A stretch of DNA of 54,845 nt, from NCBI GenBank assembly GCA_035553855.1, contig DATMJO010000056.1, positions 1-54,845 of the forward strand, in the 5' to 3' direction. Within the stretch, counting starts at the first letter, position 1, and every line of letters starts with the position of its first letter. Below the pieces are notes generated by a model. It was not told the origin of the DNA, ran no database searches, and worked only from the letters and a program-made list of their open reading frames with translations. Positions 40,703 through 48,820 of this stretch are shown piece after piece. The translations under genes and the position numbers were made by a program. The stretch comes from JBBDYQ01 sp035553855. Its GTDB lineage: Bacteria; Actinomycetota; Thermoleophilia; Solirubrobacterales; Thermoleophilaceae.

Positions 40703-40748
40703 GCGGGGTCAGACCCCTCTTGCGGGGTCTGCGGGGTCAGACCCCTCT
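40703..40748. repeat. Two copies of a REP-like palindrome
   Basis: The 18-mer gcggggtcagacccctct occurs at 40703-40720 and again at 40731-40748, and a partial third copy (tgcggggtc) sits between them. Each contains the near-perfect palindrome GGGGTC-A-GACCCC. It lies between two convergent genes (stops at 40663 and 40773). This sequence type is known from dispersed REP-like elements in environmental bacteria. It may also act as a bidirectional terminator. Confidence 0.7.
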
Positions 40749-40772
40749 CGCCCGCCCCCTTCGCCGCGGCCG

Positions 40773-43643
40773 TCAGCGGGTGGCGTCGTCCAGCAGGTAG
40801 ACGATCGACTCGTAGCGGCGGCCGGTCGCCCGCTCGAGGCCGATCTCGCAGGGCCGGTTGGCGGACGCCCAGGCGTCGATCGCGCGGCCGTCGAGCTCTG
40901 CCGCCTCGTGGCGGGTGGCCGCGGCGGTCAGCTCCGGCCGCAGGAAGCCGCGGTCGCCCGCGAAACCGCAGCAACCGGCGCTCGGCGGCACGACCACCTC
41001 GCGCGCGAGCGCCGACGCGAGCCGCCGGAGCGAGCGGTCCGCACCCGAGTGGCGCCCTGAGCAGGTGGGATGCAGCGCAAGGACGCCGACCTCTCGCTCC
41101 ACCCCGAGCGCGGGCAGCAGCCGCTCCGCCCACTCGACGCCATCGAGGATCTCGATGTCGCCGTCCGTCGGCGCGGCGATCTCCTCGCGCAGACCGTTCG
41201 CGCAGGACGACGCGTCGGTCACGAGCGGGAGCTGCCCGCCACCGGTCCACTCGCGCGCCGAGGCGGCGACGCGCTCGGCCATCGCCTCGTGCCCCGACGC
41301 GAGCCCCTTCGAGCTCCAGGGCACCGAGCAGCAGTGCCCGGCCGCCTCGGACGGGATCCAGATCGGCATCCCGGCGCGGGCCGAGAGCCCGACCAGCACG
41401 TCCGGGAGCGGCCGTCTCCCCTCCGGCGGGCCGAGGATGCGGTTGACGCATGCCGGCAGGTAGACGGCCGCGGCCCCGGTCCGCCCGGTGGCGGGCAGCC
41501 GCGCGGGCGCGGCGCGGGGCATCGGCTCGATCCACTCGGGCACGACCTCCTCGCCGAGGGCGCGCCGCAGGGCGCGGGTGGCGCCACGCACGAGCCCGCC
41601 GCCGCCGGAGCGCGAGAGCGCGTTGCCCGTGCGAAGCCCCGCCCGGGCGGCACGCTCGGCGAGCGCGAAGCGCTCCGCGGCCAGCCGCCCGGCGCGCTCG
41701 GCCCGCGGGGTATGCATGCGCGCCCGCAGGTCCTTCACGAGGGCGCCGGTGTCGATCTTCACGGGGCAGGCCAGACGGCAGCTGCCGTCGACCGCGCAGG
41801 TGTGGACGCCGTCGTAGGCGTACTGCTCGACGAGCGCGCGGAGCACGGGCGAGCCCGCGGGCTGGCGCGCCATCTCGCGCCGCACGACGATTCGCTGCCG
41901 CGGGGTGGTCGTGAGGTCGCGGCTCGGGCAGACGGGCTCGCAGAAGCCGCACTCCACGCACTTGTTCGCGACCTCCTCGATCGCGGGCGAGGACTTGAGG
42001 TCCCTCAGGTGCACGCGGGGGTCGCGGTTGAGCAGCACTCCCGGCCCGAGTACACCGTCGGGGTCGATCAGCTCCTTGACCCGCCACATGAGCGCGGTCG
42101 CCCGCTCGCCCCACTCGCGCTCGACGAACGGGGCCATGTTGAGGCCGGTGCCGTGCTCGGCCTTCAGCGAGCCGTCGTAGCGGTCGACGATCAGCTCGCA
42201 CAGCGCGGTCATGAAGCGGTCGTAGCGGTCGCGGTCGGCCTCCTCGCCGAAGGCGGGCGTGAGCATGAAGTGGAGATTTCCCGCGGAGGCGTGGCCTGCG
42301 ACGCCGGGAAGGAAGCCGTGCTCGCCGAGCAGCGCCTGAAGGTCCTTCGCCGCCTCCGCGACCCGTTCCGGCGGCACGCAGACGTCCTCCGGGATCAGCG
42401 AGGTCCCGAGCGGGCGCATCTCGCCCACGAGTCCGAACATACCCTCGCGCACGCGCCAGAAGAGCTCGGTCTCCTCACGGTCGCGCGTGAAGGACGGCGG
42501 GTCGAGGAACTCGTGGCCCTCGATCGCGGCGAGCGCCTTGCGCTCCAGCCGGTCGAGCTCCACCACGTCGTCCGCGCCGAGCTCGCACAGGACGGCGGCG
42601 GCGTCCGGCGGAAGCTCCTTCCAGCGCTCGGGCGCCCCCTCGAAGTTGTGCGCGGCCACGAGCAGCGTCGTGGCGACCATCAGCTCCGTCGCGGAGGACC
42701 CGCAGGCGACGAGCGGCGGCACCGCCGCCGCGGCGGCGTCGATCGACGGGAAGAGCAGCAGGGCCGTGGTCTTCTGCCGTGGCACCGGGACGGTCTCGAA
42801 GACCGCCTCGGCGATGAACGCGAGCGTGCCCTCCGAGCCCACCACCAGCCGGCGCAGGATCTCGACGGGCTCGTCCGCGTCGAGGAACGCGCACAGCCGG
42901 TAGCCGGTCGTGTTCTTGATCCGGAACTTGGACCGGATCCGCTCGCTGAGCTCCGGGTCGGCGCGGATCTCGTCGCGGATCTCGGCGAGCCCGAGCGCGA
43001 TCCCCGGGTCGAGGCGCTCCCCCGCGTCCGGCGCGGCGGTGTCGATCACCGAGCCGTCGGGAAGCACCAGCGTGAGCGAGCGCAGCGTGGAGTAGGAGTC
43101 CTCGACCACGCCGCAGCGCATGCCGCCCGCGTTGTTGGCGATCACGCCGCCGACGGTCGCGATGTCGGTGGAAGCGGGGTCGGGCCCGAGCCGCGTCCCG
43201 TGGCGCGCGAGCACCCGGTTGGCGTGGCCCAGGACCGTGCCGGGGCGGACGCGCGCGGCGCGGCCCGCCTCGAGCACCTCGACGCCGGTGAAGTGGCGGC
43301 GGACGTCCACGAGGATCCCGTCGCCCTGGGCCTGGCCGTTGAGGCTCGTCCCGCCCGCCCGAAGCGTCACCGGCACGCCCTCGCGGCGCCCGTAGGCGAT
43401 CACCCTGGCCACGTCGCGCGCGTCGTGGGCCATCACCACGGCCTTCGGGAAGCGCCGGTACGGGCTCGCGTCCGAGGCGTAGCGGACGAGGTCGATCGCG
43501 CGGGCGAGGACGCGCTCCTTCCCGAGCAGCGCGACGAGGTCGGAGCGGAGGGGCTCCGGCGTCCCCGCCGCCAGCGAGTCCGGCGCGCGGTCGGCCGCCG
43601 GCTCGCTCGCGGGCGGCGCGAGGGGCAGCGCCGCCGCGCTCAT
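40773..43643 (-). CDS. FAD and Fe-S 2-hydroxyacid dehydrogenase (D-lactate / D-2-hydroxyglutarate dehydrogenase family)
   Basis: 956 residues, ATG start one base after the decarboxylase stop. Order: FAD-binding PCMH domain (about 60-270; TLRAGGTSLNGQAQGDG, TVGGVIANNAGGM), FAD-linked oxidase C-terminal domain (about 275-535; VGSEGTLAFIAEA, PGVAGHASAGNLHFML, LKAEHGTGLNMAPF), then two ferredoxin-type sites (CVECGFCEPVCP; CAVDGSCRLACP) and two CCG-type motifs (CCSVPWSSKG; HPTCSG...GCCGFAGDRG) of the GlpC-like part. The family oxidises a D-2-hydroxyacid to the 2-oxoacid and passes electrons to the respiratory chain. Paired here with a 2-oxoacid decarboxylase. Confidence 0.93.
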   Translation of the reverse strand: MSAAALPLAPPASEPAADRAPDSLAAGTPEPLRSDLVALLGKERVLARAIDLVRYASDASPYRRFPKAVVMAHDARDVARVIAYGRREGVPVTLRAGGTSLNGQAQGDGILVDVRRHFTGVEVLEAGRAARVRPGTVLGHANRVLARHGTRLGPDPASTDIATVGGVIANNAGGMRCGVVEDSYSTLRSLTLVLPDGSVIDTAAPDAGERLDPGIALGLAEIRDEIRADPELSERIRSKFRIKNTTGYRLCAFLDADEPVEILRRLVVGSEGTLAFIAEAVFETVPVPRQKTTALLLFPSIDAAAAAVPPLVACGSSATELMVATTLLVAAHNFEGAPERWKELPPDAAAVLCELGADDVVELDRLERKALAAIEGHEFLDPPSFTRDREETELFWRVREGMFGLVGEMRPLGTSLIPEDVCVPPERVAEAAKDLQALLGEHGFLPGVAGHASAGNLHFMLTPAFGEEADRDRYDRFMTALCELIVDRYDGSLKAEHGTGLNMAPFVEREWGERATALMWRVKELIDPDGVLGPGVLLNRDPRVHLRDLKSSPAIEEVANKCVECGFCEPVCPSRDLTTTPRQRIVVRREMARQPAGSPVLRALVEQYAYDGVHTCAVDGSCRLACPVKIDTGALVKDLRARMHTPRAERAGRLAAERFALAERAARAGLRTGNALSRSGGGGLVRGATRALRRALGEEVVPEWIEPMPRAAPARLPATGRTGAAAVYLPACVNRILGPPEGRRPLPDVLVGLSARAGMPIWIPSEAAGHCCSVPWSSKGLASGHEAMAERVAASAREWTGGGQLPLVTDASSCANGLREEIAAPTDGDIEILDGVEWAERLLPALGVEREVGVLALHPTCSGRHSGADRSLRRLASALAREVVVPPSAGCCGFAGDRGFLRPELTAAATRHEAAELDGRAIDAWASANRPCEIGLERATGRRYESIVYLLDDATR

Positions 43644-43644
43644 C

Positions 43645-45243
43645 TCAGGCGAGTGCCATTCCCGGCGCCACGCGCACCTCGACGAGCTCGGGCTTGCCGG
43701 ACCCGATCGCCTCGGCCAGCTCGCCGGCGAGCTCGTCGCGGGTGGCCGCCGTGCGCGCGTTGACGCCGTAGGCCCGGGCGAGCGCAGCGCAGTCGAGCTT
43801 CGGCAGGTCGAGGCCGGGCGCGCCCTGCACGTCCTCGAGCTCCGCGAACCACTTGAGGATCGCGTACTCCTCGTTGCGCAGGACGAGGAAGGTGACCGGG
43901 ACGTCGTACGCCGCCGCGCTCCAGAGCGCCGTGATGGCGTACTGCGCCGAGCCCTCGCCGACCACGCAGACGACGGGCCGGTCGGCCTGGGCGAGCTGCA
44001 CGCCGACGCCTGCCGCGAGCCCGAAGCCGAGGCCGCCGCCCGCGCCGAAGTAGTAGCTGCCGGGCTTCGACAGCCGCAGCTGGTTCCGGAACGCGATCGT
44101 CGACGACGGCGACTCCAGCACGACGATCCCGTCCTCTGGGAACGCCTCGCGCAGGGCGGCGTGCGCCGTGGACGGGCTCATGGGGTCGGACGCCGGCATG
44201 TCCTCGGCCGCCGGGCGCTCGGGCGGCGGCTCGCGGCCGGAGTCGCCGGCCGCGTCGGCGAGCGCCTCGAGCGTGAGCGCCGGGTCGGCGACGATCGCCT
44301 CGCCCATCGGGGCTCGCGCGGCCTCGTCGGGGTCGGAGGTGATCGCCACGAGCGCCGCTCCCTCCGGCAGCAGGGGGCCGGGGATGTAGGGGTAGTACGG
44401 GAAGACCGACGAGCCCGCGACGACGATCAGGTCGTGGCCCGCAAGCGTCTCCGACAGCGGCCCGATCGCCGGTGGCAGGATGCCCTGGAAGAGGGCGTGG
44501 CCCTCGGGAAAGCCGATCCGCCCGCCGCCCGGGGCGGGGGTCGCCCACACGGGCAGCCGCTGGCGCTCGGCGAGGCGCACGGCGGCGTCCCAGGCGCGGG
44601 GGTTGTCCAGGTCCGGCCCGGCGACGAGCACCGGCCGCGAAGCGGCGTTGATCCGCTCGGCTAGCGCGGCGACCGCGTCGGGGTCCGCGACGGCGCGCCC
44701 GCCTACCCGGCGCACGATGGCGTGGCCGGCGTCGGCGCCGTCGATCTCCGTGTCCCAGTCGTCCATCGGCAGCGACAGGAACACCGGCCCCCGTGGTGGG
44801 AGCGCCGCCGTGTGGAGCGCGCGCGCCAGCGCGGCCGGGACGTCCTCCGCGCGAGGGGGCTCGTAGCTCCACTTCACGAGAGGGTGGGGCATCCGGGTCG
44901 CATCGCGGTTGGTCAGGTTGGCCTGCATCGTCATCACGGCGCGCACCTGCTGGCCGGCGGTCACGACGAGCGGCGTCTTGTTCGCCTGGGCGTTGAAGAT
45001 CGCGCCCATGGCGTTGCCGACGCCGGGGGCCGTGTGCAGGTTGACGAGCGCGGGCCGCCCGGACGCCTGCGCGTAGCCGTCGGCCATTCCCACCGCGACC
45101 GCCTCCTGGAGGCCGAGCACGTAGCGGAAGTCCGACGGGAACTCCTTGAGCATCGGAAGCTCCGTGGAGCCCGGGTTTCCGAACACGGTGGTGAGGCCGT
45201 GCTCGCGGAACAGGTCGAATGAGGCTGAGCGAACGGTGGGCAT
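43645..45243 (-). CDS. Benzoylformate decarboxylase-like ThDP enzyme
   Basis: 532 residues. Whole-length match to the BFD type: NPGSTELP with S26, LGLQEAVAVG with E47, NLHTAPGVGNAMGA with H70 (positions equal those of the characterised Pseudomonas enzyme, from memory), QQVRAVMTMQANLTN, VKWSYEPP, PGSYYFGAGGGLGFGLAAGVGVQLA. Differences: the loop that carries the second catalytic His (FRYHQYDPG in the Pseudomonas enzyme) is FPYYPYIPG, with Tyr for His; the Mg motif GDGSANYS is GEGSAQYA; MNNGTY is LRNEEY. It should decarboxylate an aromatic or other 2-oxoacid to an aldehyde with ThDP and Mg, but the changes make substrate and chemistry uncertain. Confidence 0.88.
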   Translation of the reverse strand: MPTVRSASFDLFREHGLTTVFGNPGSTELPMLKEFPSDFRYVLGLQEAVAVGMADGYAQASGRPALVNLHTAPGVGNAMGAIFNAQANKTPLVVTAGQQVRAVMTMQANLTNRDATRMPHPLVKWSYEPPRAEDVPAALARALHTAALPPRGPVFLSLPMDDWDTEIDGADAGHAIVRRVGGRAVADPDAVAALAERINAASRPVLVAGPDLDNPRAWDAAVRLAERQRLPVWATPAPGGGRIGFPEGHALFQGILPPAIGPLSETLAGHDLIVVAGSSVFPYYPYIPGPLLPEGAALVAITSDPDEAARAPMGEAIVADPALTLEALADAAGDSGREPPPERPAAEDMPASDPMSPSTAHAALREAFPEDGIVVLESPSSTIAFRNQLRLSKPGSYYFGAGGGLGFGLAAGVGVQLAQADRPVVCVVGEGSAQYAITALWSAAAYDVPVTFLVLRNEEYAILKWFAELEDVQGAPGLDLPKLDCAALARAYGVNARTAATRDELAGELAEAIGSGKPELVEVRVAPGMALA

Positions 45244-45254
45244 GGCAGGGAAGC

Positions 45255-46112
45255 CTATGCCCGGGGAGGTGGCTGCGCGACGCGCCCCGGGTCCACGAAG
45301 AAGTCCGGGAAGAACTCGGTCTGGCCGGCCTCGACGCTGTAGGCGCCGAGGTCGGTCACGCCCTCCTCGGCGAGCACGTCCTCGACGAGCGCGGCGTTCC
45401 CCGAGTAGGACCGCGGATCCCGCCCGAGCACGATCCCCGCGGCGTCGGCCACGATCTCCGGAGTGCGCGAGCGGGCGACCGCCTGGTCGCCGCCGAGCAG
45501 GTTCTTCACGGCTGCCGTCGCGATCGCGGTGAGCGGCCAGAGGCAGTTGGCGGCGACGCCGTGCTCGCGCTCGGTCTCAGCCACGCCGAGCGTGACGATC
45601 GTCATGCCGTACTTGGAGACCGTGTAGCCGGCCGATCCGAACCAGACCGGGTCGAGGTTGAGCGGCGGCGAGAGCGTGAGCACGTGCGCGTGGTCCGAGC
45701 GGCGCAGGTGCGGCAGGCACGCCTGGGTGAGCACGAAGGTTCCCCGGACGTTCACCGACTGGATCAGGTCGTAGCGCTTCACCGGCAGCTCGCCGACCGG
45801 GGACAGGTTGAGCGCGCTCGCGTTGTTCACGCAGATGTCGATCCCGCCGAAGCGCTCGGCGGTCTGGTCGACCGCCTCGGCCACGCGCTCCTCGTCGCGG
45901 ATGTCGCCGACGATCGGCAGCACGCCGGCCCCCAGCTCGCGCAACTCGCCGGCAGCCTCGTGGATCGTGCCCGGGAGCTTGGGGTTCGGCTTGTCGGTTT
46001 TGGCGATCAGCGCGACGTTGGCCCCGGAGCGGGCGAGCACGCGCGCGATGGCGAGGCCGATGCCGCGGCTGCCGCCGCTGATGATCGCCGTGCGGCCCTC
46101 GAGCGCGCTCAT
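45255..46112 (-). CDS. Short-chain dehydrogenase/reductase
   Basis: 285 residues. ATG at 46112 overlaps the NTF2-like stop by four bases (ATGA). Rossmann NAD(P) motif SGGSRGIGLAIA (about 11-22), NNAS at the conserved NNAG site, and the catalytic Tyr-x-x-x-Lys in GYTVSKYGM; a Ser/Thr partner lies in HVLTLSPPLN. The C-terminal extension (AGQTEFFPDFFVDPGR) resembles HSDL2-like and hydroxyacyl-CoA-type SDRs. In this operon it could reduce or oxidise the aldehyde made by the decarboxylase. Confidence 0.9.
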   Translation of the reverse strand: MSALEGRTAIISGGSRGIGLAIARVLARSGANVALIAKTDKPNPKLPGTIHEAAGELRELGAGVLPIVGDIRDEERVAEAVDQTAERFGGIDICVNNASALNLSPVGELPVKRYDLIQSVNVRGTFVLTQACLPHLRRSDHAHVLTLSPPLNLDPVWFGSAGYTVSKYGMTIVTLGVAETEREHGVAANCLWPLTAIATAAVKNLLGGDQAVARSRTPEIVADAAGIVLGRDPRSYSGNAALVEDVLAEEGVTDLGAYSVEAGQTEFFPDFFVDPGRVAQPPPRA

Positions 46113-46480
46113 GCCTGCGCGGCCTCGAGCTGTGCCTTCATCGCCTCCGCCGCGGCGAGCAGGCCGGACATCGGCCGCAGCATCACGCAGAACTCGTCGA
46201 TCAGGCCGTCGTCGCCCGCGTGGATGATGTCCACGCCCTCGACCTCGCGGTCGCCGACCCGCGCGCGGAACACCAGCACCGTGTCGTCGCCAGACGCGAT
46301 CTCCCGTTCGTAGCGGAAGTCCTCGAGCACCTGCATGATCGCCGCGAGCAGGACGCTGAGCGCCTCCCGGCCCTCGTACGGCTTGTGGACGACAGGGCTG
46401 CGAAAGGTCACGTCCTCCGCCAGGAGCGCGACCATCCGCCCGTGGTCCTTCGCCTCTACGGCCTCTCTGAACGCGTGCAT
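46109..46480 (-). CDS. NTF2/SnoaL-like small protein
   Basis: 123 residues from ATG 46480, first gene of the four-gene minus-strand operon. Cone-like NTF2 fold is suggested by HAFREAVEAKDHGRMVALLAEDVTFRSP, VLEDFRYEREIASGDDTVLVFRARV and GVDIIHAGDDGLIDEFCVMLRP. Such proteins may be isomerases, cyclases, dehydratases or ligand-binding proteins. No catalytic His/Asp pair can be assigned without modelling. The start is 63 bases from the divergent PadR GTG. Confidence 0.82.
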   Translation of the reverse strand: MHAFREAVEAKDHGRMVALLAEDVTFRSPVVHKPYEGREALSVLLAAIMQVLEDFRYEREIASGDDTVLVFRARVGDREVEGVDIIHAGDDGLIDEFCVMLRPMSGLLAAAEAMKAQLEAAQA

Positions 46481-46492
46481 GCGGGTGCCTCC

Positions 46493-46516
46493 ACCTAGTC
46501 AACTAATCTAATAGGT
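46493..46516. promoter_or_regulatory. AT-rich imperfect inverted repeat in divergent promoter
   Basis: ACCTA at 46493-46497 and ATAGGT at 46511-46516 flank an AT-rich core with TAATCTAAT. It lies between the NTF2-like gene start and the PadR start and is the likeliest PadR operator; the TAATCT/TAATAG stretch may be a -10. Confidence 0.4.
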
Positions 46517-46543
46517 GCGTATGAGAGTACAGGACGACGCCCC

Positions 46544-47101
46544 GTGGCACTGAGGCACGCGCTGCTCGCCGCGCTCGCCGAGGGCGAGGCGTCGGGCTAC
46601 GAGCTGGCCAAGCGCTTCGACGTGTCGGTGGCGAACTTCTGGGCGGCGACGCCCCAGCAGCTCTACCGGGAGCTCGACCGGCTGGAGTCGCAGGGACTGG
46701 TGCGCGGGCGCACCGTGAGGCAGCGAAAGCGCCCGGACAAGCGCGTCTTCCGCCCCACCGCTGCCGGGCGTGAGGAGCTCGCCGCGTTCACCGCCGCTCC
46801 CGCAAGGCCGACCGCCATCCGCGACGAGCTGCTCGTGAAGCTTCAGGCGGTCGATTCCGGCGACGCCGGCGCGGTCCGCGACGCGATCGCGGTCCGGATG
46901 GACGAGGCGCGCGCGAAGCTGGCGGCATACGAGGCCCTGATCGAACGCCTTCTTGCCGGCCGCAGCGAGGACGACTACCTCGCCGCGGGCGGGCGGATCG
47001 GCCCGTACCTCACCCTGCTCCGCGGGCGCTCCTTCGAGCAGGAGAACCTGCGCTGGGGCGAGCACGCGCTCGCCGTCCTCACCCGCCCGGGCGTGATCTG
47101 A
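46544..47101 (+). CDS. PadR-family transcriptional regulator
   Basis: 185 residues, GTG start. Winged helix: LRHALLAALAEGEASGYELAKRF, FWAATPQQLYRELDRLESQGLVRGRTVRQRKRPDKRVFRPTAAGREELAAF. C-terminal vir-type helices (RDELLVKLQAVDSGDAGAVRDAI; EQENLRWGEHALAVL). It faces the NTF2-SDR-decarboxylase-dehydrogenase operon and leads an SDR and an MBL gene, five bases from its stop to the next GTG. It probably regulates the whole divergent locus in response to an aromatic or lipid-like ligand. Confidence 0.93.
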   Translation: MALRHALLAALAEGEASGYELAKRFDVSVANFWAATPQQLYRELDRLESQGLVRGRTVRQRKRPDKRVFRPTAAGREELAAFTAAPARPTAIRDELLVKLQAVDSGDAGAVRDAIAVRMDEARAKLAAYEALIERLLAGRSEDDYLAAGGRIGPYLTLLRGRSFEQENLRWGEHALAVLTRPGVI

Positions 47102-47105
47102 GAGA

Positions 47106-47978
47106 GTGCCGGCCGTGCCGCGCTACGACCTGAACGGCAAGGTGGCCCTCGTCACCGGCGCCGCCCGCGGGATCGGCTTCGCCACCGCGAAGGAGCTCGT
47201 GGCGCGCGGCGCGAGCGTCGTGATCGTGGACCTCGACCAGGAGGCGTGCGACACGGCGGCCGCCGAGATCCACGATTCCCGCGCGGTAGGGCTCGCGGGC
47301 GACGTGACCGAGCGGACCTCCATGCAGCGGGCCGTGGCGGTCGCCGTGGAGCGCTTCGGCAGCCTCGACGTGGTCGTGGCCAACGCCGGGATCGCGCCAC
47401 GCGGCGCGACGATGCGCGCTATGACGACCGAGAACTTCGAGCGCACGCTCGACGTCAACCTGAACGGCGTGTACCGCACGGTCGACGCGGCGCTCCCGGA
47501 GATCATCCGGCGTCGGGGCCACGTCGTCGTGATCGCCTCGGTCTACGCGTTCGTCAACGGCGCCGGCGCGCTTCCCTACGCGATGAGCAAGGCCGGCGTC
47601 GAGCAGTTCGGGCGTGGCCTGCGGGTCGAGCTGCGCCGGCACGGTGCGAGCGCGAGCGTGGCCTACTTCGGCTTCATCGACACGGAGATGGTCCGCCGCG
47701 GGATCGACGCGGACCCGATCGGCGAGCGGATGAAGTCGGTGCTGCCGAGGGCGCTGCGCAAGCGCGTGCCCCCGTCGGTCGCGGGCAGGGCGATCGTCGA
47801 GGGCATCGAGGGGCGCAAGCCGCGGATCATCAGGCCGAGGCGCTGGACGGCGTTCTCGGTGATGCGCGGCATCATCAACCCCCTGTCCGACCGGGGTCTC
47901 GAGCGCCCGGGGCCGGTGCAGGAGACGATGGAGGAGCTGGACGGCCGGGCGGGCGAGGAGCAGCCCACCACCGCCTGA
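47106..47978 (+). CDS. Short-chain dehydrogenase/reductase
   Basis: 290 residues, GTG at 47106 (a second GTG three codons on). Classical SDR: TGAARGIGFATAKEL, NAGIAP, SVYAFVNGAGALPYAMSKAG with catalytic Ser, Tyr-x-x-x-Lys, then FGFIDTEMV. The C-terminus (KPRIIRPRRWTAFSVMRGIINPLSD) is extended, basic and hydrophobic, as in membrane-associated fatty-acyl or ketosteroid-type SDRs. Sits between PadR and the MBL gene and probably belongs to the same catabolic locus. Confidence 0.92.
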   Translation: MPAVPRYDLNGKVALVTGAARGIGFATAKELVARGASVVIVDLDQEACDTAAAEIHDSRAVGLAGDVTERTSMQRAVAVAVERFGSLDVVVANAGIAPRGATMRAMTTENFERTLDVNLNGVYRTVDAALPEIIRRRGHVVVIASVYAFVNGAGALPYAMSKAGVEQFGRGLRVELRRHGASASVAYFGFIDTEMVRRGIDADPIGERMKSVLPRALRKRVPPSVAGRAIVEGIEGRKPRIIRPRRWTAFSVMRGIINPLSDRGLERPGPVQETMEELDGRAGEEQPTTA

Positions 47979-47983
47979 CAAAC

Positions 47984-47988
47984 AGGAG
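47984..47988 (+). promoter_or_regulatory. Shine-Dalgarno in front of CTG
   Basis: AGGAG four bases before CTG 47993. The next canonical codon in frame (ATG at 48023) is too far away and would remove the first strand of the MBL fold. Confidence 0.55.
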
Positions 47989-47992
47989 TCCC

Positions 47993-48811
47993 CTGAAGCT
48001 CCACCACCTCAACTGCGGGACGATGTGCCCCTTCGGCGGGGCACTCCTGGGTGGCGAGGGCGGGCCGCTGTCGAAGGCCGAGCTCGTGTGCCACTGCCTG
48101 CTGATCGAGACGGGCGACGTGCTCGTGCTCGTGGACACCGGCCTCGGCACCGGTGACGTGGCGCAGCCCAAGCGGCTCGGACAGCCGTTCCGCGCGATGG
48201 TCCGGCCGGAGTGCCGCGCCGAGGAGGTGGCGATCCGGCAGATCGAGCGCCTCGGACTCGACCCCGCCGATGTCCGGCACATCGTCCTCACCCACCTCGA
48301 CCTCGACCACGCGGGCGGGCTCTCCGACTTCCCGGACGCCGAGGTGCACGTGTACGGCCCGGAGCTCGCTATCTCGAAGGCGCCGCCGCTGCGCGAGCGC
48401 GGCCGCTATCTCGAGGCGCACTGGAGCCACGGCCCGAAGTGGGTCGAGCACGGCACGGAGGGGGATTCGTGGTTCGGCTTCGACAGCGTGAGACTGCTGC
48501 CCGGGCTCGACGCCGAGATCGCGCTCGTTCCGCTGCTCGGCCACACCGCAGGCCACGCGGGCATCGCGCTGAACACCCCGGAGGGGTGGCTGCTCCACTG
48601 CGGCGACGCCTACTTCCACCAGGGCGACGTCGCGACGCCGCCCGCCGGGCCCGCGGGCATGCGCCTCTTCCAGTCGCTCGTCCAGCACGACGGCAGGGCG
48701 CGCAAAGACAACCAGGAGCGCCTCCGCGAGCTGGCGCGCGAGCATGGCGGCCAGGTACGGCTCGTCTGCTCGCACGACCCGCGGGAACTGGCCCGCGAGC
48801 AGGCGCGCTGA
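47993..48811 (+). CDS. MBL-fold hydrolase (lactonase-like), predicted CTG start
   Basis: 272 residues. Binuclear metal motif HLDLDHAGG (HxDxDH), then GHTAGHAG, CGDAYF with the bridging Asp, and CSHDP with the last His: all metal ligands of the metallo-beta-lactamase superfamily are present. N-terminal HHLNCGTMCPFGG and SKAELVCHCLLIETGDVLVLVDTGLG resemble N-acyl-homoserine-lactone lactonase-like and related enzymes. Start: the natural N-terminus reads LKLHHLN, with CTG at 47993 behind AGGAG, and no ATG, GTG or TTG nearby. It follows the SDR gene by 14 bases. Confidence 0.9.
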   Translation: MKLHHLNCGTMCPFGGALLGGEGGPLSKAELVCHCLLIETGDVLVLVDTGLGTGDVAQPKRLGQPFRAMVRPECRAEEVAIRQIERLGLDPADVRHIVLTHLDLDHAGGLSDFPDAEVHVYGPELAISKAPPLRERGRYLEAHWSHGPKWVEHGTEGDSWFGFDSVRLLPGLDAEIALVPLLGHTAGHAGIALNTPEGWLLHCGDAYFHQGDVATPPAGPAGMRLFQSLVQHDGRARKDNQERLRELAREHGGQVRLVCSHDPRELAREQAR

Positions 48812-48820
48812 GGGCTCAGC
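48807..48820. terminator. Stop-codon inverted repeat between convergent genes
   Basis: GCTGAG-gg-CTCAGC, a six-base-pair stem that includes the TGA of the MBL gene and the TCA of the amidase gene. It matches the arrangement at 14942-14954. Confidence 0.35.

Noticed and set aside
41070..43763. Nearly 900-codon frame antisense to the FAD/Fe-S dehydrogenase
   Set aside because: Arg/His/Ala-rich shadow with no motif; the minus strand carries all cofactor motifs.
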